DNA of 64,000 nucleotides from Heligmosomoides polygyrus polygyrus (GCA_947396885.1 OX377202.1:76046643-76110642); one strand, 5' to 3'. Shown: positions 42,651 to 56,700, counted from the first letter of the stretch. Numbers and translations: made by a program. Notes: a model not told the origin generated them from the letters alone.

Positions 42651-42729
42651 GAGATGCAGCAACCAGCTGGACGAAATGCAAATTCATCTGTGCGCGTAAT
42701 CTGTTATCAAGCAATATGTAGTTTTTAGA

Positions 42730-43280
42730 AAACTACAAGCAAGGCTCTACAAGCTCACAGGTGAGGCGAAAGCTTAGGTATGAGGAGAAGAGAGTAGGAA
42801 GAAAAATTTGTATGCGCGGTTGTAACGTGTCGCTCAAGCAGGTTATTCAGCCACCGCTCCATTTGATAAAAAAATCTCAAAGCTGGACGATCCAAGAAAG
42901 GTTAAAACAAAAGTGCGCTTAAAACTACCTCTGAGAAACATGGTGATATGCAAACAATGGCTACTCGTAGCAGTTGTTCGTCTTACAAGATTTTCCAAGA
43001 TGTCTCCCCTCACACGGTAGGTTTTGTGTAATAAGGGTAAAAATATTAACAAATGTTTGCTCGCTGGGCACAACATTATACCATTTTTTATATACCCAAT
43101 CGCGCTGTTTAAAGGCAAAATGCACATTCTGGTAAAGCAATTATTCTAACAGAAAAAAGAAAAGGACGTTGTAGCAGATCTCCGTCCATCTGCTGAACAT
43201 TGTACCTACAAAAGACCAACCGTGAAATTCGTGCACCTCTAGATTTTTGATCTTCCTCATCCACCATCTTAGAGAAAAAG
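42730..43280. other. No recognised gene
   Basis: AT-rich stretch between an RTE fragment and a SINE; short open frames only. Confidence 0.35.
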
Positions 43281-43294
43281 TTCTGCTCTATATA

Positions 43295-43582
43295 AAGGAT
43301 AAAGGACGGCGGTATTCAATCCCCTTTGGGATACGCCACGCATTCCACTTCTACGGGATGTCGTGGAGGCGAGTTGAATGCGTATTTGGCCATACAATGA
43401 CTTGCGGTGGCAGCCGATGAGCCGAGTCAGCGCTTTATCCTTCCCAGACAAGTCTGGTACCAATTCACCGACCCCGGAGGGATGGAAGGCTTGGTTGGCC
43501 TGGGCGGGAAATCCGATCCAGGAACCTGGTATCGGGTGCAGGCGACAGCCGGCGCCGCCTCCGACTGTGCTGCACGCGCTCG
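43295..43582 (-). mobile_element. tRNA-derived SINE, best-preserved copy
   Basis: Flanked by a perfect 11-nt duplication TGCTCTATATA (43284-43294 and 43583-43593), giving a 288-bp element. Read on the minus strand: an A box (11 of 12 with TRGCNNAGYNGG) near 43572-43560, then a B-box region GGATCGGATTTCC near 43519-43507. The body contains GACTTGTCTGGGAAGGATAA and CGCCTCCACGACATCCCG, and the tail is CCGTCCTTTATCCTTTA. A second head fragment in the same orientation lies at 43955-44045. Confidence 0.85.
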
Positions 43583-43599
43583 TGCTCTATATAACCTGC

Positions 43600-44270
43600 T
43601 CTACATAGCTCTATATGCTTTCTTATTTCGAACGCTTGTAGTTTTCACCTATGAGACATCTTTGCAAATGCTGCTATCACACTAGCATCTTTAAACGTTT
43701 GTTGTCAACACTCAAGAGAGCTCTGACATCATTAAAACAAAGCTGTATCTATTATATCAGCAAGTTCGAGAAAGTGAAACAAAACCTGTAGAAGCTGAAT
43801 AATATGTATACCATCTGATGATAGTGCTTATGAGGGAAACTGATAAATGTCGATAGACGGCCCTGTATGATGTTTCTAGAATGTCAAATTAGCGATATGT
43901 AAAGAGTCTTCTGTAGGAATAGCGTCTCTTGAGAGCAGAAGAGTGCTAGAAATAGCCCATAAGTGCAAGCCTGGACGGGATACGAACCATAACTTCGAAC
44001 GTAAGAGAGGACGCGATGGCCGGCGCCTCCTCCGACTGCATTATACACTCCTTTATGTCTAACTAAGGGTTCCACTTGCTACCATTAGCGAGTGGGGTTC
44101 TGATTTCGCTTTGGTGTAAATTAGCTGACGGTGGTCCGTTTACGTGCTGCCTGTAAATGCTTAGACAAAAAAAGCGTTGAAATGCCTGACCTTCCACTTC
44201 TAAAAAGTGGGACGACACCTGATCAGTCTGGTCATGGGATCTGCCGTCAAATTCCAATGATGCTGATGGA
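43600..44270. other. Intron sequence before the first visible aralar exon
   Basis: Contains a SINE head fragment (43955-44045) and no exon that would supply the missing N-terminus of the carrier. Confidence 0.4.
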
Positions 44271-44277
44271 ACTTTAG

Positions 44278-47200
44278 GTACCTAGGACTGTTTACGGACG
44301 AGAACTACAACCGAGAATCAGTGCGTTTGCTGGCCTCAGCTGCGGACACAACAAAAGACGGCGACATCTCCTTCGAGGAGTTCTGTGCTTTCGAGGCACT
44401 TCTCTGCAGGTTCGTATGCTCACCGCCTTTATGCAGTTCACCGAATTTCTGAACAATGAATGGCCGGCAATTTTGGGATAGCGTTCGTTACATAATTTTG
44501 CTGATTAGAAAGTCCAGAATAGTGCTACTGTTTTGCGCTTCTATTTGGTGGACATTTTTGAGCTTCAATTTGCAGTCCGGACGCCCTCTACCTTACCGCC
44601 TTCGAAATATTCGACCGGAATGCGTCCGACTCCATCACCTGCGATGAGTTCGAGGCGGTCATTCGTCACACACAACCACTCTACGACATGGACTTTGACT
44701 TCAACTCGGATTTCATCAAGAAATACTTCGGAGCGTGAGTATTCCATCGTCGCTTGCGGACTGATATATGTTAGCGCTGAAACAAGCTGAAGAGGTGGAC
44801 GTAGTTGTAGATGAGCGTGGTTCCTAACTTTCTTAGAAGCTCTCTCGCATTTTAGCCGGTTTTCTTCTATGCATTCAGTTACTTCCCAATTTCTGCTGAC
44901 TTTCTCCATTTGTAATGGAGACCTTTCATCAACTACTAGGCAGTCGCAAAATTAATCGTCAAAGCGGATCGCTTACTTCAAACTGCTATAACTCAGCTTA
45001 AACACAAATTTATTAATTGAAGTAAAAACCAACACATAGTCTATACATCTTTGCCAACGAACACATAATGAATCTAATCCTTTACAATAAAAACTTAGAT
45101 TAGAGGAATTAACGAAGTCAAGGGCTCACGCTCAATATCGGCCAAATTAGTGAATTGTTTCTGACACAAATGAGAATCAAGAGCTCGGAAAAAGTGATTC
45201 TCAGTGGGGGTCAATTCTCGCCGAGTGAAATGTGAGCTGTGTGGCCTGGTGTTGTCCTGGAGCAGGAGCGGCCCTCCTCAACTCACCACTGCCGGCCAAT
45301 TTTTGCAAGTTCCCGTCCATTTGGTCTAAATCACAGCAGCGAGACTCTTCTGTGACTGCCTGACCAGGTTTCAAAAAGATGTAATGGATTACACCTTTAC
45401 AACATCGCCACAAAGTAAGCAGTAACGTTTTAGGGTGAAGATCGGGTTTAGGAAAGGATGTTGAATGGGCATCCCTATCTATCACCTGTATCACCTGTCG
45501 TCCCGTTGATCATCGACTTGCTCGAGCGGGTGCCAGCAGCGTCTCCATTCGTCCCTGTCGCGTGCCAGAGTGTTTCAATGGATCCTCCTCGCTCGAGGGA
45601 CACGAAGAGCGTCATATCGGTCGTTCAGGGCTTTCACGAAGAAGTCCGACCAACGCGTTGGTGGGCGTCCTGGTGTTCTTTTGACATCCCGCGGAATCCA
45701 ATCTGTGACGACTCTCGTCCAGCGGGTGTCTGCGAATCGCATTACGTGGCCGGCCCACCTAATTTTCGACGACTTGGCCCATACGACAGCGTCTCTGATC
45801 TTCGAACGTCGGCGAAGCTCGGAACTCCAAAGGCCTTCTCTCACTTGCGTGAGTCGTGTCACTCCGAGCATCGTCCTCTCGATTCCACGCTGCGCGACGC
45901 TGATCGCGTGTTCATCCTGCTTTCGTATGGCCCAGGTCTCTGAGGCGTATGTTAGGGCAGGAAGAACAGTGGAGTCGAATAGGTGGGCACGGAGTCGGAC
46001 GTTCTTCGTCTTCTTCGCGACTTCTTCGACGCTCTTGAAAGCTCCCCAAGCCGCTCGTTTCCTCCTGCTCAGCTCTGGTGCTAGGTCGTTGGCCATGTTG
46101 ACTTCGCGACCCAGATACACATAGCTGGAGCATTTGGAGATGTTCGTTCCGTTGAGCGAGAATGGGGCATCAGAAACCCATCCGTTCTTCATGAACATCG
46201 TCTTCGTAAGATTCAGCTGCAGTCCAACGCTTCCACATACACGATCGAAGTCGGCCAGCATTCGTTCCGCCTGACTGATGTTCGGTGTTATGAGCACGAT
46301 GTCGTCAGCGAAGCGAAGATGGTGCAGTTGCCGGCCGTCGACCTTCACTCCCATGTCTTCCCATTCTAGTTCGCGCATGACGTTTTCGAGGGTGGCGCTG
46401 AAGAGCTTCGGGGATATGGTATCCCCTTGTCGAACCCCTCTCTTCACGTCAATGACGACGTCGTTGTAGAATGGTGAGATCTTGGTTGTGAATCCACTGT
46501 ACAGCTCTCGAAGGACCCTGATGTACTGAGTAGGAACGCCCTGGGTGAGCAGGGCTTCCATGACCGCTTCAGTCTCGACGGAGTCGAATGCCTTCTTCAG
46601 GTCGATGAACGTAAGGCACAGCGGCAGCTTGTACTCTCGCGACACTTCGATGAGCTTCGTAATGGTGTGTATGTGGTCGATCGTGCTGAATCCTCTCCGA
46701 AATCCTGGTTGTTCGCATGGCTGTCCTTCGTCCAGCGTTCTACTAATCCTATTCAGGATGACTCGAGTGAACAGCTTGTAGACTACGGACAACAGGCAGA
46801 TCGGCGATAGTTGCCAATGTCGTGCACGTCTCCCTTCTTGTACAGCAAAACGGTCTTGCTGGTCTTCCACTGAGATGGAACCTTGCATTCGGACAGGTAG
46901 CGTGTGAAGAGCCGCGCCAAGGTGTTGATGAGCGCTGGCGGGAGGTTCTTCAGGTGTTCAGCTCTGATCCTGTCAGAACTGGGTGCTGTACGTTTCTTCA
47001 CCGACGAGATGGCATGTCGGATCTCGGATGGGAGAACAGAGGGAATGACGTATCCATCCTGCGGAAGATGGCATGGGGGCAGGTGGACGTGGCTATCGAA
47101 GAGATCGGAGTAGAAGTCGTGGATGACTTTCTCCATGGTCCTTCCGGAAGAGGTGATGGTTCCGTCAGGACGTCGGAGAGCGGTCATCTTGGTCTTGAAG

Positions 47201-50200
47201 TTGGCGAAGTTCCGGCGGGCATTGCGGATGCTCAGCCCTGCCTCTGCTGCTTCAGCCAACACTTCCGCCCTTCTCTCTTTGAGATCTTCCTTTATCGCCG
47301 CTCTGCATAGCTTTGCAAGCTCGGACGTCAGTTGGTAGTTGCCTGACGCTCGTGCTGCTCCACGCTGGCGTATCAGCTCAAGAGTTTCCGGAGACAGGCG
47401 TCTCTTGGTGGTCTTTAAGCTCTCGGCTCCCTTAGCACTATCGTGGAGATGGTGCACGAAGCGATCGTATTCCTCGTCGACGTTGTCCATGACGGCATCT
47501 TCCCAAAGGCCGACAAGAGAGGTGTAGAGATCCCAGTTGATGGTCGTTCTGGGATTCCTCTTCTTGAACTTCGCGGCCTTCTCTCCTTGACGCGAAAAGC
47601 GGAACCTCGCGCGAAGGAGGCGGTGGTCCGATCCCGTGTAGAACTTGGGGACAACGGAGACATCGGTCAGGCAATACTTGCGATTGAAGATGATGTGGTC
47701 GATCTCGTTGTGGAACTGGCCACCGGGGGATTCCCAGGTCCATCGTAGGGAGGGAGGCTTCTGGAACTGCGAGTTTCCATGGATGGTCTTGGTCGACATG
47801 ATAAACTCAGACAGCCTTTCACCTTGCTCGTTCCACTCCAAACCGTGGGTTCCGATGTGAAGTTCTTCCGGCGACCTTCGTGGCCCGATCTTGGCGTTGA
47901 AGTCGCCGACGATCACCTTGGAGAAGGTGTGATCTTCCTTATAGAAATTCTCCAGCTCCACGTAGAAAGCCTCGACGTCTTCGTCGTCGTAGTCGGATGT
48001 TGGGGCATACGCGACGAACACAGTCAAGGCTGGCACGGAGCCACATCGCTTCAGTCGCAGACGTCCGATTCGGCTTGTCAGAGACTCGTACGAATCGATG
48101 TTCATGGCCAAGTGCGTGTTGACGAGGACACCAACGCCGCCTACTCTCCTGCTGTCGCATGTTCCGAGGAACAGTTCTTCTCCGGAGTCGTAGGCGGCGT
48201 GTAGGGGGTGGTGTCTTCTCGTCTCGGTCAGTCCGATGACGTCGTACTTGATCTTCCTGGCTTGCATCATCAGGTCCTCGACCGATGCTTCCGACGCAAT
48301 CGTGCGGGCGTTGTAAGTACAGATCGTCATCCTAGTCCTTCTTAGTTTGCGCAGCCTGGTTAGGCCCTGAGATTTTAGCAGCCTCTCCGTACTCGTCCTT
48401 CCCATCGCTGCAGAAATGGGGGCTCTTTCGGGGTCAGGGGAATGAGGCCCTTTAGTGCTGCTGTGTTTGACTGAAATACAACACGGGTAGCTAGTCAGGC
48501 TCTGTCGTGCGGGCGGGGTACTCCGGGCAGCTAGCCAGACTGCCCGAAGGGACGGGGCGAGACTTAAGGCGGCCTCGAATCGCCTTACATGTACTCCCAG
48601 TCTACCGAGTGCAAGCTTTTGGCCGAGCCGACACAGTTACAATCCGCACAGTCACGGACACATCCACGCACACTGTGCACGAACATGCCGCTCCCACGCA
48701 CAAGGAACGCATCGACCCGACACAGCAGGAGCAAGGAGTCCATCCCCTGCATCCCACCTGCGTCTCTGGGCAGTACACGGTCGCATTTGGTTCGCGTTTA
48801 ATTCCCCTATCCACCACCCGGGGACGCGCCACGTGGCCCTGCGACAAGCGGCTCCCTCTTAACAAGAGAACCCGAAGGCTCTCTATCGAGGGAGATCCGT
48901 GGCATCCCTATCTACCCAGACAAATCTCCACTTCCTGTTATCGTAAAGGGCCCATTTTTGATCTACAGTTGTAACACGGATTACAATAGGCTCATTTCTA
49001 AAGCGAACTAGCAGGTTGGAGCAGGTGTCGAAACGTGCCAGATGCTGCTCGTCGGTGGGCTCAGGGGGACCCTCTTCGACGCCTTCTTCACCTTGCCGAT
49101 TCCCGCCGAATGTCTTGCTACCGTGCTGTGCTGTACGCAAAGGTCCTCTGATAATGTACGTGTATTCGTCTCCTGATTTACTTCGACGGCACTCCTCAAA
49201 ACGTCATCGTCAACCGACGACCTGTGCACGCGACGCGGTTTTCCTTCGAGATCAAAATCGCCAGAAGTGGATTTTGGAAGCAGAGTCTCACCGTTTGTTC
49301 GCAAGGGCAATTCGTCCTAAAAGCGCGACAAAGGTTACGGTATGGCTCTTCCGCAGAGTGCCCAGTTTAAATTCGTAAAGCGTGATGACTCGATAGCCGC
49401 GTCGGTTCATGATTTTACGGAGCAATGGGGAAGGTCGGCTAGAGAAGTTAGAGCGACACCCACATATGTTTTTGAAAGAGCAGGAAAAACACTACCGAAC
49501 GAAAAAAAAATTGTCTGGCTTTGGTATGAGATGGTATGATTTAGGGTAAAAAACTTATTTATTTATACATACCTCGAAACGGAGACCAATTTTGCGACAG
49601 CCTTATACTTACCTTATCCTCTCAGATGTCGAATCGGTTTTACGCATATTCATTGCAGCGACAAGCAGAGGAGTATCGCTTATCATGCCTTCACACAACT
49701 GCTGCATGACTTCTACGAGGAGCAGGGAATGCAGGCCTTCAAAAGGTTCATCAAGGTTTTCGCCTTTGATCCCCTTTCCCGCTCATGCCCTAACTGCTGA
49801 AGAGGTTGCCTTCTTCATCTTCGAGCGTGGCGTATTTCAGATATGACAAGAAAGGAGATGGTGCGATCAGTTCGGTGGATTTCCAACACATAATGACCAC
49901 CGTTAAAAACCATCTGCTGACCGATTTCGTGCGCGACAACCTGATCGCGGTGTCCGGCGGAGGAGCAAGTGGCCATAAGGTAAAGCAGCTCACTGCAGAT
50001 TCCAATAATATGGGGGAAGAATAAATGCAAGACGGGATTTTCGAGTTATTTACTTTCTTTGCATCTTCGACAAACGGAAACGTAGTAGAGGAGCTTACCA
50101 TTTCAGTGTGTAACAATGAGTTCCCCCTTCAATTGCCTTAGGTGTGTAGGAGCTGCCCAGAACTCAAGTCTAGACTCTGGTTTAGAGTGTACTCTATAAA

Positions 50201-53200
50201 TGTATTGGGTCCCAGAAAATGAAAGCACTTTTTGAAAGATCACAATATTGCTGCTCTGAAGCTGCTAAATGTTGAGAGTCATGTGAAGGCGCAGGAAAAT
50301 TGTAATTTTGTGAACGTAAAGTTGGGGATTGTGTCGCTGCTCAAAACTCCACATTTTCGACTTGGACGCTGACATACGAGCTAAGCGCTTGCTACAACTC
50401 TTCCGCAAACAAACCTCGTCGCTATCCTTCACTTTTCTTGAAGAATAGAGCTAAATAACAACATTACAATTTGCAGAAAATGAGCACCCAGAAGTCGAGT
50501 TCTGCTCGAAGAAGAGCTGCTTTGTTGCTAGTGCGGGTGCTAGAAGAAGTGAGATATTGGATGAAAATTTAAAGAGCGCAATTTTTATGGCCGATGCGAT
50601 GTTAGAATTGCGCCGCGCACACTTTCAAAGCTCCCAGTTTTCGGGTGCGAACGCTTATGTACACAATGGCTGGAAGAATGTTACACTTTGACAGTAACAG
50701 ATGTAACAACAAAGAAAATTTTTCCTTTTCTTGCTTTTTTTCATTTCAAGGTATCCGTATTCTTCGTCGCTAAGAACGACGGTTGTCAAATCAAATTCTA
50801 TGTGCTCAGTTATGTAGTTGCGAGTAGGATATTTTATTGTAACCAAAATTGTTTTGCTTCCTCCCTCGGTTTCTCGCACAAAACGCCCGCATATACCTTT
50901 ATGCTCCTGACGCTATAACACAATATTAACGATACCCTCTGACCTATCAACAGTCGTTACCGTTTCTTGGCATAAGCTGCATAAGCATTAGTGTGGCCGA
51001 TGTTTTCAAATCGTCCTGCTTTGAACTGGAACTCAATGGGTTTTACGACGTTTTAGATACGTTGCCTGAAACATTTGTGTGTGTGCCGGTGAGAAACATG
51101 CCATGTTTGAATGATTAGGTGGCTGTTCGCTGACCATTATAATATAGCGTTTTATCTTTTAAACTTTTGTCATTTTACTAAAGCACTCTATGGTCAGCAA
51201 CTTTCCATTTCAAGAGTTACAAAAGCAAAGCGGGCAGTAGCAGCTTTCATGATGTTAACTTCCAAGTTTCGTATGAAACAGTTCACGGCAAGTAATGATT
51301 TGAAAAGCGCCATTGCGCATTTGTTCAATTATTTGCCAATTACGCGCTTTCTTCCGCTGTCGCTGCTTACATGTTAGATCTTACCCATATTTGTTAGGCA
51401 TTTTCAGTTTGCGGATGTTACTGGACGCAAAGTGAGTTTTCTTCTCACCACCAACATTTTCGAATGCTTTTCTTTCAGTAATGTCAGGGAATCTTTCATT
51501 TGTCCATTCCTTGCTTAACGGCTTAGTGCTGCACTCATTGTCAGGTCTGTCTGTGTATGTTGCCCTTGACTGTCGGCCATACTTCTGCAGAACTCAGAGA
51601 ACATACACAAACGTTCCTGTATGTGTTTACTGGTCAGATTTCAGGTCACTTTTCCCTACTACGCCGCTTTCAACAGCCTCTTGGCCAAAATGGAGCTGAT
51701 CAAGCGAGTGTACGTGAGCCAAGCGAGAGGTAATTTGGACCTTGAGATGACAAAGGAGGAGTTTCTGCAAGCTACGCAAAGCTACGCCCAAATCACTCCC
51801 TATGAGGTAAGGAACATATATGATCTGTGTTCTTGTGCGTCATTTGTGCCTCATCACCATGAAAGACCAACCCAGAACGTCGGCGTCGGAAGCAAAGCAA
51901 AGTCCAACTAGAACCTACCCATGCAGAGAAGGTCCCAGGCGTTACTTGAAAATGAAAATGTCGGCTCATTTTGCCCCATGAAAGAAAGGGTGAAGAAACT
52001 TCCAAATGCATAGCGGTAATTTTTGCAGATGCATATAAGCTTAACTTTGAAAAGCGCTCTGCAGTTGTCTCCATCATCTCGTACCGGTTTAGTTTTCGAA
52101 TAAGAAAGAGAATATATTCAAAGAGAAAAAGAAATTCTAAAAACGCCGGGAGACAAGAAGCAAAAGCTTAGGCTGAAGAAATATTTGTAGGAAGAGGTCA
52201 TATTCTAACCCTTACTGTCTGGAGAATTGTGGCTGTTAAGAGATAATACAAATTCCGGGAGATGTCCAGATTCGCGAAGTGTTCTTTTTTTTACCTTCGC
52301 CCAATTAGTGAACTTTGATCCGGCAAAAGAACAGGTAGATGGAAGGCATGATAGTCAGTGGCTTCAAGATCAGTTGAATATGGTGGATGTGGGACAAGTT
52401 CAATCCCGAGTTTATTTTATTTATTTTATTTATTTAATTTATTCGTGCCAGTGCAGCCACAAGATAACAAATGGGAAACAAAAGAGAACAAAAGGGTTCT
52501 TTCGGATTTTCTAAGTGTTCTCCGTGGTCCGCCGTTATCCATGAGAAAGAGCGTTTTCTCCTTCTTGACCAGCGTTTGCGCTGTTTTCACCCACCTTCTC
52601 CAACTTGGTGCAGATCGTGTCGCTCCTCACCATTATAGGATCTGCGGCATCAATTGAAGCACGTTGCCTGAGAGGTGGCATGTTCATTCATTGTGTCTGC
52701 AGAAGATGAGGGGCCCCGTCTGCAGATCCATCGAAGCGCCACTTGAAGGCACAGAGCCGGCCGGTAGAGTATCCTGCATTCTTCTTCTCCACCGCGAACA
52801 CATAACCTCGACTTGGAGATGGTGTTTCACATGGCATGGCGTATAAAAGGGTGTAAAACAAATAAACATCCCCGCTGAAGACTTCAGCTGACAGAGATAT
52901 GTGGTGCTGTATCCCACCATTGCATTTTGTCTAAAAAGTTTCGGACTACCTGGTATTTCTGGTTAGTATATAGGCGCATCCTAAAGGGCATGGCTCTGAA
53001 TTTGGTTACAAACCTTGACATTTGCTTTGCAAGTGGACAACCCTTTAGTTCCTTCAAGCCTAAGAGAATAGACCTTGCTCTAAGTGGGGTGTGGTTTACC
53101 AGTTGGACGACAGAATATTAACGTTTCGTGCAGTGACAGTGATTGGTTAGTGGGCAGGATGCGACTGCTAGGCTTCCTTGAAGATGAATCTAGGCTTGAG

Positions 53201-53764
53201 CAGCTACAGGAACGTAATTTCTCTGATGGCACATTTATGGTCTTTTGGGATTTGTTTACCTGACGATGTTGTTGTCTTGTAGGTCTCAGCTTTTCCATTG
53301 CGGATGTTATTTGCCTAACTCTTGTGCTCGTGCCGTTCTAATGACAGATGTCATGGGCATCCGCTCATTAGAGCCAGTTTAGCCGTCTAAAGGCCAGTCG
53401 GTAGCTCAATTCGTGTAGTCCTCGTAGTTGGGTGACCTCTCTTCTAGTAACACCTAATGGTCTAGCTTGGTTTGATCTCATCCATTTTGGCGTTCCTTTG
53501 CATGCAAATTTTGAATGGTAACCGACTTTGCAGAGCATTCCACCTGCTACTACCAATAAGGAAATGCGTTTTACTGATCAGATTCGATTTTAGGTTGAGA
53601 TCCTTTTCCACCTGTCGGAGCTCGCACATCCTGGAAAGAAGACATTGTCGCTGAAAGATATCATCCGGATTGATCCTGAACGGTTGAAGAGAGTTTCGCA
53701 TGTAGAACGCCTTATCAACCTGAAGGCCGTGGCTAGCAAGGAGGAAAGAGGTTTCGGGACGGCG
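44278..53764 (+). CDS. aralar: EF-hand (regulatory) exons of the aralar gene
   Basis: Six exons encode the N-terminal Ca2+-binding domain and the linker helix. In the first loop D1, T3, D5, D7 and E12 are all suited to bind Ca2+. The second loop has Ala/Ser replacements and probably does not bind. The block [19 protein letters not shown] and [17 protein letters not shown] match the EF-hand 7-8 region of the family. The introns in this half are large, 4.9 kb (44735-49658) and 4.3 kb (53765-58034), and hold the transposons listed separately. Confidence 0.9.
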
Positions 53765-56700
53765 GTACGTTCTCCTCCTTAGATTTTGAATTATGCTTGA
53801 ATTTTCACCCGTTGTTCGATTTTTAAATTCTTCTTTCAATTAAAGTAATGTTAGTAATGAAGGACATTACTCATACCATTTTTTATAAGCTCATGGACTC
53901 TTGCTTGTGGTGTTCCTATTAGGGGGGGGGGGCAAAAGTAATGAGACAAAATGAAAAAAAATCTTTATCTCTTTATAACTCAATTACAACTCAACGATGC
54001 TGAGGAGTGTATTTGCCATTAAGGGCAAGGACCTCGCTGCCATCGTTCAGCCAACTTCCTGATCCCATCCTTCCAGAACTGCTTGAGCTTGGTGTTGATC
54101 AACTGCTCGATATGGTTGTCAAGGACTGCTTGGGTTCTTGTGTCCCTTCCGACTAGGAAGTCCTGTAGGCTCAAGTAGTAGTGGTAGTTGCATGGAGAGA
54201 TGTCCAGCGAATATGGTGGGTGAGGCATGTGAACGTAGCCCAGCTGGCCAAGCTTATCCGTGCTTACTTGTTCCCGATGGGGTGCGGCGTTGTCGAAGAG
54301 GAGAACCTTCTTGAAGCGCTGCGAATGAATAAGTGCGAGTCGCCGGCCCATCTCCTCTATTTCGTTCACCATGGCCTTGGAGTTCATCGCGGTGCTCTTG
54401 GGAAACAGCTTCCGGTAAACCGATCAGTGGGCGCAGATCCAAAAGCTCCAAAGGTGCTTCTCGCCGTGAGCATCTCGCCGAACGAAGGTCGGTAACAGGT
54501 CACCAGGCCTCACCCAGACTCGCTGCTTGGCAGGGTTAAGGTAGAAGACGTACTTCTCATCCTGCGTGAATATTGAGCCCAGGCTGCTCGGGGTTGGGAA
54601 TTGGGGAAGATTTGCGCGACACAGGTCGTCTCGTCAGACTGGGGTTTCGGCATGAGACAGGCTGAGGTTTTTGGCATGCTTCTCGAAAGGGCGGAAGTGG
54701 TAACTTCTCAGGTGGCCTTCAGTAAGTAGCATACAAACATACAAATACAACAAGTAGGAATCCAGACTCCAGCCACGAGATATATGGACACGGCATGGGG
54801 TGTCTCATTACTTTTGCCCCCCCCCCCTAATAAACCTCCTAGGTTGCTGCATCATGGCCGCTCCACTTTGAGACGAATTTTATTTTCATGATTTTCTCAT
54901 CGGTACATATCAGTGATCAATAATAAATACCACTTTAATGTAGAACTGTACAATTGTCGAGTCGTACTGCATGCCTTTCTAATCGAAAGGAGCGCTTTAC
55001 AAATTATGCTAGCATGTTTGAAAAAGCAAAATGAGTTTTTCGTTGAAACTGTTTTGATTCCCTTTAAAACCTTATTACTTGCCTACACAAGGACTCCTAC
55101 ACCCGATTACGCCGTTTGAATGCTGATAGAACTCGCGTATTTTTAGATGGCGAGATGTTTCCTATTTACGTTGAAAGGCAAAAACTCAGGAAGTTTTCAG
55201 TTTGTCAAATGAAGGAACACGACGCTGTACATCCTTTCATATGTTTATGCTTATCTGCCCAATATTGCAGTCTGTGGAGCTGAGTAATAGAGAACTGCTC
55301 CTTTTTGGTTATTTTTGCTGCACTGCACCGGTAATTTATTGCATTGTAACCTAAATGAAAATTTTGCAATAAAAATTTTTTTCGCCATGCACAGTATGCA
55401 TGACGCAATATATTCGCATCCCATGTGTGAAATTTTTGCTGTTCTGCAATTTGGTGCGAAACTATAATAAAAACGTATTGTAAGTGAAAGAATAATAAAT
55501 ATAGGACAGTTATCAACATTCATGAGGTGTAATCAGTCTATGATGTGTGCGATTGATAATTTTGCAGTCACGTTTAAAACATTTTTTAAAAGGAACATTT
55601 TTTGACCTTTCATAAAGCTTCTAGTTTCATTTTGGAGGTGTCCATTTGGGGTTGGAAGAAAAATAGTTGTTTAAGTTGTTTTGAAAAATGTTTGGCTCGG
55701 TGTGAAAATTGATGAGTTCGTCGTGAAAATTGTATTAGGCTACTACACATGTTCTCCATTCCGTTGCTGTCAGGAGAACAGACCGGCCAGTCCGTTACTT
55801 GAATGTTGCGACGGTGGAGCCCTTTGGTCGAGCTAGGCACATAGACTGCAGCGCTACCCTGCTGCAGAACATGTGTCTGATGTCTTGTGGCTCTCAAGAA
55901 AGGCAGTAGGATAGACTCCATTACACCTTGAACTCCAGACTGACTATGCAACACAACGGGACACAACGGAGGACTCAATTTCAGCATTCCGCTGCTGCAG
56001 AAGCCGGCCACTGTCACTAATGAACCGCCTCCAAGGTTGCGACGACGAGGCTTCTCGCAGGTCTCTCCATTAACGTCGGTATCCATTGGGGTCATCCAGA
56101 TTAGACTTTTCCGTTAATGTAGATGAAAGAAATTTAATCTGGATGGTATCCGATGGGTACCGACATTACTTTAGAGACCTGCGAGAAGCCACGTCGTCGC
56201 GATCTTGGAGGCGGTTTGGAAGCGGTTCATTAGTGACAGTGGTCGGTTTCATCAGCAGCAGAATGCTGAAGCTTAGGCTGTCGTCGTCTTGCACGGAGAG
56301 TCTGAAGTGTCAAGGTGTAGTGGAGTCTAGCCCTATGCCTTTCTTGAGAGGCATAACTCATCAGAGCCATGTTCATTGAGCAGTAGGGCAGCGCTGCAGT
56401 CTATGTGTCCAGGTTGACCAAAGATTGGCTCCACCGTCACAACATTCAAGTAACGGACTGGCCTCCAAGGTTGCCACGACGGGGCTTCCCGCAGGTCTGT
56501 TCTTCTGGCAGCAACGGAATAGAGAACATGTGCGGGATCGTGGTTCAACGAGCCTACGCAAATAACCGACAGTTCAATGACGTGGTGGTAATTTTGATTA
56601 CATGGGACACCACCAAAGACAAAATCATACGAAACCTTGTCAATAGCATGAATAATACGATGCATGATGTTATAAGAAATAATGGTGGTTTGATCGACAT

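Larger units (their letters stand above)
44936..49605 (-). mobile_element. Mariner split by an RTE, in an aralar intron
   Basis: TA (44934-44935 and 49606-49607) flanks inverted ends AGGCAGTCGCAAAATTAATC and AGGCTGTCGCAAAATTGGTC. The transposase reads on the minus strand from about 49380. It shows an N-terminal helix-turn-helix region, [13 protein letters not shown], then [18 protein letters not shown] and [14 protein letters not shown] (first catalytic Asp kept), resuming after the RTE with [12 protein letters not shown]. The region of the second and third Asp (45300-45100) is badly decayed. Without the RTE it is about 1.24 kb. It is the sister of the 22973-24221 copy. Confidence 0.88.

Noticed and set aside
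45458..46124. Plus-strand open frames of 161 and 184 aa
   Set aside because: Both are antisense shadows of the RTE C-terminus; the same shadow appears inverted at 41968-42561.
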